In this document: positions 63,204-64,000 of the stretch, piece by piece
Position numbering within the stretch: the first letter of the stretch is position 1
Layout: each line of letters starts with the position of its first letter
Assembly (NCBI RefSeq): GCF_015732155.1
Contig: NZ_WIQK01000001.1
Span: forward strand, 2,180,001 to 2,244,000
DNA length: 64,000 bases
Reading direction: 5' to 3'
From: Pectinatus sottacetonis
Lineage (GTDB): Bacteria; Bacillota; Negativicutes; Selenomonadales; Selenomonadaceae
The notes under the pieces: model-generated
Database searches by the model: none
What the model was told of the DNA's origin: nothing
What the model saw: the letters and a program-made list of their open reading frames with translations, nothing else
Position numbers and translations under genes: made by a program

Positions 63204-64000
63204 TTAGGAAAAAATTATACGTAATTTATCTGCTACCTGTTGAGGTTTTATCGCGGCAAGACAATCACGATGAAACCGGCATTTTCGTTTCCAGCAGTGT
63301 TTGCAGTCATAGCTTACTTCGATGGTATTATGTTTTTGATTATAAGGACCGTTACGGACAGCATCAGTTGGTCCCATGACCATTACGGCAGGAATGTTGA
63401 GCGCTGCTGCCATATGCATACTACCGGTGTCACCGCCAATTACAGCTGCGGCATTTTTTATGATATAGGCTAATTCTTTTAGTGTTGTGTTATTGACTAA
63501 ATTTATGCATTTCACGGAAGTGCCGGCCAATATTTCAGCGGAGATTTTTTTGTCAGTTTTACCGGCACCAGCTAAAAGTACCGTTAGATTTTGTGTTTTA
63601 CACCAGTCTGCCAGCCAGGAAAAATAGCGGGCCGGCCACCTTTTATTGGGCCAGTTAGCCCCAACGATAAAAACAACATAAGGTGCAGTTATACTGATGT
63701 TATTTGTTTTTAACAAAGCCGTTGCATCGGTGATATTTTCGTCAGTTATTCCCAGTGGAAATGATATATTTTCTGTATTGCAGCCTAAAAACCTGACTAC
63801 ATCAAGGTAACGTTCTACAATATGCCCGTTATAGTATTCTCCTTTGATGGGCTTGCTTATAAAACCGCTGCCCTCACGCATATTTACATAGCCTAACTTT
63901 ATATCAGCATGACTTAAATAGGCAATCAAAGCAGATTTTAATAATCCCTGCAAATCTAAACAGATATCATAATGTTTTTGCTGGAGTTTATGTGAAAAAG
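63204..64000 (-). CDS. Glycosyltransferase family 9, heptosyltransferase (partial, cut by window edge)
   Basis: The frame is open to the right edge (265 codons visible), so the 5' end is missing. Visible motifs: YDICLDLQGLLKSALIAYL near the edge (typical of heptosyltransferase I, VIDLQGLLKSAL), VIGGDTGSMHMAAALNIPAVMVMGPTDAVRNGPY, and CKHCWKRKCRFHRDC. The internal ATG-like start at 63953 is not the real start. It is the first visible gene of the LPS operon on the minus strand. Confidence 0.88.
   Translation of the reverse strand, partial: FSHKLQQKHYDICLDLQGLLKSALIAYLSHADIKLGYVNMREGSGFISKPIKGEYYNGHIVERYLDVVRFLGCNTENISFPLGITDENITDATALLKTNNISITAPYVVFIVGANWPNKRWPARYFSWLADWCKTQNLTVLLAGAGKTDKKISAEILAGTSVKCINLVNNTTLKELAYIIKNAAAVIGGDTGSMHMAAALNIPAVMVMGPTDAVRNGPYNQKHNTIEVSYDCKHCWKRKCRFHRDCLAAIKPQQVADKLRIIFS

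Noticed and set aside
63953-64000. Internal start at 63953 for the right-edge GT9 gene
   Set aside because: The reading frame continues upstream with family-typical sequence (YDICLDLQG), so the gene is cut by the window edge and not short.

Overview
The window looks like chromosome from a low-GC anaerobic member of the Negativicutes (diderm Firmicutes, Selenomonadales-like; a Pectinatus-type organism would fit, but the sequence alone does not settle the genus). The housekeeping genes and their order are of the Firmicutes kind: dnaG-rpoD, rimP-nusA-ylxR-ylxQ-infB-rbfA-nrnA-truB, yqeK-LCP-rsfS, and mutS2 with an SMR domain. Yet the right end carries a lipopolysaccharide core/O-antigen cluster (heptosyltransferase-type GT9 genes, an LpxL-like acyltransferase, a WaaL-like ligase) that implies an outer membrane. 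Anaerobic metabolism is shown by a four-subunit 2-oxoacid:ferredoxin oxidoreductase and a radical-SAM aminomutase. Genes are dense, promoters are close to the sigma-70 consensus (many with 17-bp spacers), and TTG/GTG starts are common.

Layout. 1-2.6 kb (minus): yqeK, LytR-CpsA-Psr protein, rsfS and the start of a CvfB-like S1 protein, as one overlapping operon. 2.8-3.2 kb: RNase P RNA (minus) with a perfect consensus promoter. 3.2-14.9 kb (minus): a TrmH-type methyltransferase, yebC-ruvC-ruvA, pbp1A-tyrS, U32 peptidase-mutS2, zapA. 15.1-19.9 kb (plus): a DUF4127 protein and korDABC. 19.9-21.2 kb (minus): a KamA-family enzyme whose substrate-site residues match glutamate 2,3-aminomutase. 21.6-24.2 kb (plus): ung, trmB, ftsW. 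24.3-27.8 kb (minus): dnaG-rpoD followed by an AdoMet-decarboxylase-like gene that has lost the self-processing serine. 28.2-32.6 kb (plus): pepD, an acyltransferase, rpmB, an aluminium-resistance/methionine gamma-lyase-like enzyme. 32.6-34.2 kb (minus): secreted SGNH hydrolase. 34.4-53.5 kb (plus): mfd, mazG/yabN, hup, a structured RNA with its own terminator, an SDR, recA-recX, guaB of an unusual type, thyX-rlmB-yacP, then the nusA-infB operon ending at truB. 53.6-64 kb (minus): the LPS cluster, running off the right edge.

Most of the window is ordinary core genome. No mobile element, CRISPR array, tRNA or rRNA was seen. The items most worth a second look are: (i) the processing-dead AdoMetDC homologue (Gly at the position of catalytic Ser63, with His68 and Cys83 kept) co-transcribed with dnaG-rpoD; (ii) the roughly 200-nt rod-like structured RNA at 39.69-39.93 kb, which has 6S-like topology and sits directly before an SDR gene; (iii) the predicted glutamate 2,3-aminomutase, suggesting beta-glutamate as an osmolyte; (iv) the Tritrichomonas-like IMP dehydrogenase.
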